Origin: a bacterium
GTDB taxonomy: Bacteria; Patescibacteriota; Minisyncoccia; Phycocordibacterales; GCA-002787175
DNA length: 6,846 bases
Reading direction: 5' to 3'
Assembly: GCA_030689285.1 (NCBI GenBank)
Contig: JAUYJM010000057.1
Span: 1-6,846, forward strand
How positions within the stretch are numbered: the first letter of the stretch is position 1; each line of letters opens with the position of its first letter. Positions 4,587 through 6,846 of the stretch are shown one piece after another. Made by a program: the position numbers and the translations under genes. The notes under the pieces are model-generated. The model saw nothing but the letters and a program-made list of their open reading frames with translations, was not told the origin of the DNA and searched no databases.

Positions 4587-5654
4587 ATGCCAGATGAAAA
4601 CAAAAACTCCATACCTCATCTTCAAGCATGGTTTTTGGCGGCTCTTATAATAATCGCTGTCGTAATAAACTACTTGGTGCTAGCGCCTTATCTAGCCGCC
4701 CTGTTTGTCGCCGTTATATTCGCGGTGTCATGGAATCCTGTAAATAACTGGCTCTTGCGCTTGTTTAAAGGCAAAGGGGCGATAGCCGCGTTTTTCAGCG
4801 TTATTCTTCTTGTAGTGGTTATTCTTCTACCTTTTTTGTTGTTTGGATACATAATCCTTGAAGATGCCCGACGACTTTATATTGAACTTTCTTCCGGCAG
4901 TTTTGACAAGAGCGCGCTTAGCGGTCTGTTTGATAACCTTAAATCGCGCTTCGGGCAATTTTTGCCGGGAGTATCGTTTGAGCCCGCGGTGTATATAAGA
5001 GAAGCGGCCTCCTTTATAACTTCAAACGTAGGCCGCATTTTCAGCGGATTTGTATTTTTTGTCTTTCAGGCCTTTCTTATGCTCTTGGCTCTGTTCTACT
5101 TTTTCAAGGACGGCACGAAACTTAGAAAATCAATAGTGATGTGGAGTCCTTTAGACGACGGCTACGATGAAATTATCTTGGATAAGCTCAAAAATGCCAT
5201 AAATTCCGTCGTGAGAGGAGTCCTTTTGGTGGCGCTCGCGCAAGGTGTCGTAAGCGGTGTGGGTTACAGTGTGCTTGGCGTGCCAAATCCGGTGCTTTGG
5301 GCGGCCGTTACCGCAGTCGCGGCTCTTATACCTACTGTCGGCACTTCAATCGTAATAGCGCCAATAATAGCTTATCTGTTTTTCGCTTCCGGGCTTGGCC
5401 CTGCGGTCGGGCTTTTGATATGGGGGGTGGCGGCGGTCGGGCTAGTGGACAACTTGCTTGCTCCGATACTTATAAATAGAGGTCTACATATTCACCCGCT
5501 TTTTATTCTGCTCTCAGTACTTGGAGGAATAATATTTTTCGGGCCAATCGGATTTTTGGCCGGACCGGTTTCGCTGTCGCTACTTTTCGCTTTTTTAGAT
5601 GTCTATAAGCTCGCTAGCGGAACTGAAACTTTGCCTCCGCCGAAACTCCAATAA
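4587..5654 (+). CDS. AI-2E family transporter (PerM/YdiK/TqsA-type membrane protein)
   Basis: A 355-residue polytopic inner-membrane protein of the AI-2E transporter family (formerly UPF0118). Members have been linked to autoinducer-2 export, Na+/H+ antiport or general permease roles, so the substrate here cannot be named. Hydrophobic segments lie at about 14-48 (two helices), 64-92, 150-173, 207-230, 233-251, 254-285 and 303-336. The soluble stretch between the third and fourth helices (about 93-148) is typical of the family. So are the C-terminal signatures PNPVLWAAVTAVAALIPTVG (233-252), DNLLAPILI (288-296) and GGIIFFGPIGFLAGP (313-327). Length is normal for the family. The ATG at 4587 follows a TATAAT by six bases and no Shine-Dalgarno site is present. 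The gene sits alone after a repeat cluster, and the next gene has its own promoter in the 42-bp gap. Confidence 0.9.
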   Translation: MPDENKNSIPHLQAWFLAALIIIAVVINYLVLAPYLAALFVAVIFAVSWNPVNNWLLRLFKGKGAIAAFFSVILLVVVILLPFLLFGYIILEDARRLYIELSSGSFDKSALSGLFDNLKSRFGQFLPGVSFEPAVYIREAASFITSNVGRIFSGFVFFVFQAFLMLLALFYFFKDGTKLRKSIVMWSPLDDGYDEIILDKLKNAINSVVRGVLLVALAQGVVSGVGYSVLGVPNPVLWAAVTAVAALIPTVGTSIVIAPIIAYLFFASGLGPAVGLLIWGVAAVGLVDNLLAPILINRGLHIHPLFILLSVLGGIIFFGPIGFLAGPVSLSLLFAFLDVYKLASGTETLPPPKLQ

Positions 5655-5661
5655 AATTCAG

Positions 5662-5690
5662 TTGAAATAAGAGACGGATTGAATTAGTAT
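5662..5690 (+). promoter_or_regulatory. Promoter of the MYG1-family gene, predicting a leaderless mRNA
   Basis: TTGAAA (5662-5667, 5 of 6 consensus) and TAGTAT (5685-5690, 4 of 6) are spaced by exactly 17 bp. The ATG at 5697 is six bases beyond the -10. AGGA at 5693-5696 touches the ATG and is too close to act as a Shine-Dalgarno site. Confidence 0.65.
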
Positions 5691-5696
5691 GTAGGA

Positions 5697-6605
5697 ATGA
5701 AAGAAATTGTAACCCACAACGGTCGGTTTCATGCCGACGAGGTGTTTGCGGTCGCTGCTCTGTCTATTCTCTGGAATGGTCAGATTAAAATTAAGAGAAC
5801 TCGCGATGCAGAAATTGCGAACAAGGCGGATGTGGTTGTGGACGTGGGAGGTCTGTATGAGCCAAAGCGGGGACGCTTTGACCACCATCAAGAGGGAGGA
5901 GCGGGAGTGAGAGAAAACGGCGTACCTTACGCCGCTTTCGGTCTAATATGGAAACATTTTGGAAAAGAAATATGCGGTGGAAACTCGGCTCTCGCAGACA
6001 AGGTAGAACGTGATATGGTTTTGTATATTGATGCCGACGACAACGGCGTGACGGTTTTAAAGCAAAAGGCGGTAGATATAAAAATTTTTGATGCGCCTAA
6101 GCTTATTTCGTTTTTAAATCCAACCGGTCAAGAGGTGGAAAAGAATGACGACTCCGACGCGAGATTTAAAGAAGCGGTGTTTTTTGCAAGAAAAGTTTTG
6201 GAAAGAAAAATCGCGCACTCTCTGTACGAGCTGGAATCTTCTCAAATCGTAGACAGTGCCTATAAAATCGCGGAGGACAAGAAGATTATTGTGCTTGAAA
6301 AAAGGTTGCCTTGGAAAGAAACGGCTATGAAATATGGCGAAATTCTTTTCGCTGTGTTTCCTGATTTTGAGGGAGAAAACTGGGCAGTGTCTTCTATGCC
6401 GGAGTCTTTAGATTCTTTTAAGTCTAGAATTTATTTTCCGGAAAGCTGGGCAGGCAAGAGAGACAAGGAGCTCGCGGACATTTCGGGGGTCGCAGATGCC
6501 ATTTTTTGCCACAACGGTCGGTTTTTTGCGGTGGCGAGAAGCAAGGAGGGGGCGACAGAGCTTGCAAAGCAAGCTCTTAGAGTAGAAAGTTCATCAAGTT
6601 TATAA
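5697..6605 (+). CDS. MYG1-family protein (UPF0160; putative metal-dependent nuclease)
   Basis: A 302-residue soluble protein of the MYG1/UPF0160 family, distantly related to DHH phosphoesterases. The human member is a 3'-5' RNA exonuclease; the bacterial role is not established, so nuclease activity is inferred. The N-terminal motif THNGRFHADE (6-15; His7, His12, Asp14), RTRD (34-37), VVVDVGG (46-52; Asp49) and FDHHQ (61-65) supply the expected metal ligands. YIDADDNG (110-117) is the family's second acidic motif. The C-terminal part has the diagnostic SFKSRIYFPESWAGKRDKEL (240-259), then SGVADAIFCHNGRFFAVA and EGATELA. All catalytic positions seem intact. The start at 5697 gives the canonical N-terminus and fits the promoter. 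The last residues (ESSSSL) are encoded by a tandem AAAGTTCATCAAGTT repeat that overlaps the stop codon, so the extreme C-terminus is probably not ancestral. Confidence 0.9.
   Translation: MKEIVTHNGRFHADEVFAVAALSILWNGQIKIKRTRDAEIANKADVVVDVGGLYEPKRGRFDHHQEGGAGVRENGVPYAAFGLIWKHFGKEICGGNSALADKVERDMVLYIDADDNGVTVLKQKAVDIKIFDAPKLISFLNPTGQEVEKNDDSDARFKEAVFFARKVLERKIAHSLYELESSQIVDSAYKIAEDKKIIVLEKRLPWKETAMKYGEILFAVFPDFEGENWAVSSMPESLDSFKSRIYFPESWAGKRDKELADISGVADAIFCHNGRFFAVARSKEGATELAKQALRVESSSSL
6558..6576. repeat. Perfect 8-bp hairpin within the MYG1-family 3' coding end
   Basis: GAGCTTGC (6558-6565), AAA, GCAAGCTC (6569-6576). Same stem-AAA-stem design as 831-851, but it encodes the conserved ELAKQAL segment, so it is probably coding coincidence. 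Confidence 0.4.
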
Positions 6606-6618
6606 AGTTCATCAAGTT
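6586..6618 (+). repeat. Tandem AAAGTTCATCAAGTT repeat across the MYG1-family stop codon
   Basis: Two exact 15-base copies (6586-6600 and 6604-6618) spaced by TAT, an 18-base period, with the TAA stop at 6603-6605 lying at their junction. No third copy is present. It lies just upstream of the four-helix-bundle gene. Confidence 0.85.
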
Positions 6619-6627
6619 AGGATAGGG

Positions 6628-6634
6628 AAAGGAG
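6628..6634 (+). promoter_or_regulatory. Shine-Dalgarno site choosing the GTG start at 6641
   Basis: AAAGGAG at 6628-6634 is a near-perfect Shine-Dalgarno site six bases before GTG 6641, but 24 bases before the ATG at 6659. It is the only convincing ribosome binding site in the window. Confidence 0.65.
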
Positions 6635-6640
6635 TAGAAA

Positions 6641-6846
6641 GTGAAGAGTCTAATAAGCATGAGAATAGAAAAATTTGAGGACATATTGTCTTGGCAAAAA
6701 GCGGTAAAGTTGGCTGTTTTTGTCTATAAAGTTTTCGAAAAAAATCGGGACTATGGATTTAAGGATCAAGTACAAAGAGCCGTATTAAGCATTTCCAACA
6801 ATATCGCGGAAGGTTATGAACGAAGAAGCAATAAAGAATTCAAGCA
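6641..6846 (+). CDS. Four-helix-bundle protein (23S rRNA intervening-sequence protein family), 3'-truncated
   Basis: The visible 68 codons read into the S23/IVP four-helix-bundle family (TIGR02436 type). RIEKFEDILSWQKAVKLAVF, then VYKVFEKN, forms helix one. FKDQVQRAVLSISNNIAEGY and ERRSNKEFK form the conserved second helix, with the signature I..NIAEG. Family members were first found encoded in insertions in 23S rRNA genes of spirochaetes, but here it is free-standing, as is common in Patescibacteria and Bacteroidetes. The function is unknown; small helical scaffold and RNA association are guesses. Two starts are possible in frame: GTG 6641, preferred because of the Shine-Dalgarno site (stop TAG at 6635-6637 just upstream), and ATG 6659, which gives the more usual N-terminus. 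The C-terminal half is beyond the window, so intactness cannot be judged. Confidence 0.88.
   Translation, partial: MKSLISMRIEKFEDILSWQKAVKLAVFVYKVFEKNRDYGFKDQVQRAVLSISNNIAEGYERRSNKEFK

Noticed and set aside
5297..5479. A second + strand frame inside the permease gene
   Set aside because: It is an out-of-frame shadow of conserved membrane-segment codons.

Overview
The window looks like a chromosomal stretch from a Candidate Phyla Radiation bacterium (Patescibacteria, probably Parcubacteria-like). This is inferred, not proven. The evidence is the gene mix (SecA with a lineage-type insertion, an AI-2E family permease, a MYG1-family protein, a four-helix-bundle 'IVP' protein, a tiny Lys/Arg-only basic peptide), starts without Shine-Dalgarno sites, and intergenic spaces packed with short palindromic repeats. 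TGA is used as a normal stop (murB ends in TGA), so there is no sign of recoding. All supported genes are on the + strand.

Layout. Positions 1-654 hold the 3' two thirds of murB (peptidoglycan precursor synthesis), cut by the window edge. Positions 655-928 are a gene-free, hairpin-dense spacer with a terminator-like stem, several GC-rich stems and one perfect DnaA-box sequence inside an inverted repeat. Positions 929-1272 look like a self-contained transcription unit: a promoter, a leader of about 170 nt able to fold into nested stems, a 28-residue peptide with 18 basic residues, and a strong intrinsic terminator. Positions 1273-1431 hold a REP-like hairpin and the secA promoter. Positions 1432-4026 encode SecA, the ATPase motor of the Sec translocase. 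Its reading frame appears to carry an in-frame palindromic repeat of about 90 bp. Positions 4027-4586 are a gene-free repeat cluster: a perfect 28-bp palindrome, a duplicated scrap of the secA 3' end, two copies of a 40-nt three-armed repeat, two AT-rich MITE-like palindromes and a second REP-like hairpin. Positions 4587-5654 encode an AI-2E/PerM-type membrane protein, 5697-6605 a MYG1-family putative metal-dependent hydrolase or nuclease, and 6641 to the edge a four-helix-bundle protein.

How it works together. There is no obvious single pathway: cell-wall synthesis, protein export, a permease and a nuclease-like protein are housekeeping genes, each with its own promoter. The unifying signal is regulatory. 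secA, the permease gene and the MYG1 gene each have a -10 hexamer ending 6-8 nt before the start codon, so their mRNAs are predicted to be leaderless. The four-helix-bundle gene instead has a clear Shine-Dalgarno site before a GTG. The other main theme is the spread of short palindromic elements, including one apparently tolerated inside secA.
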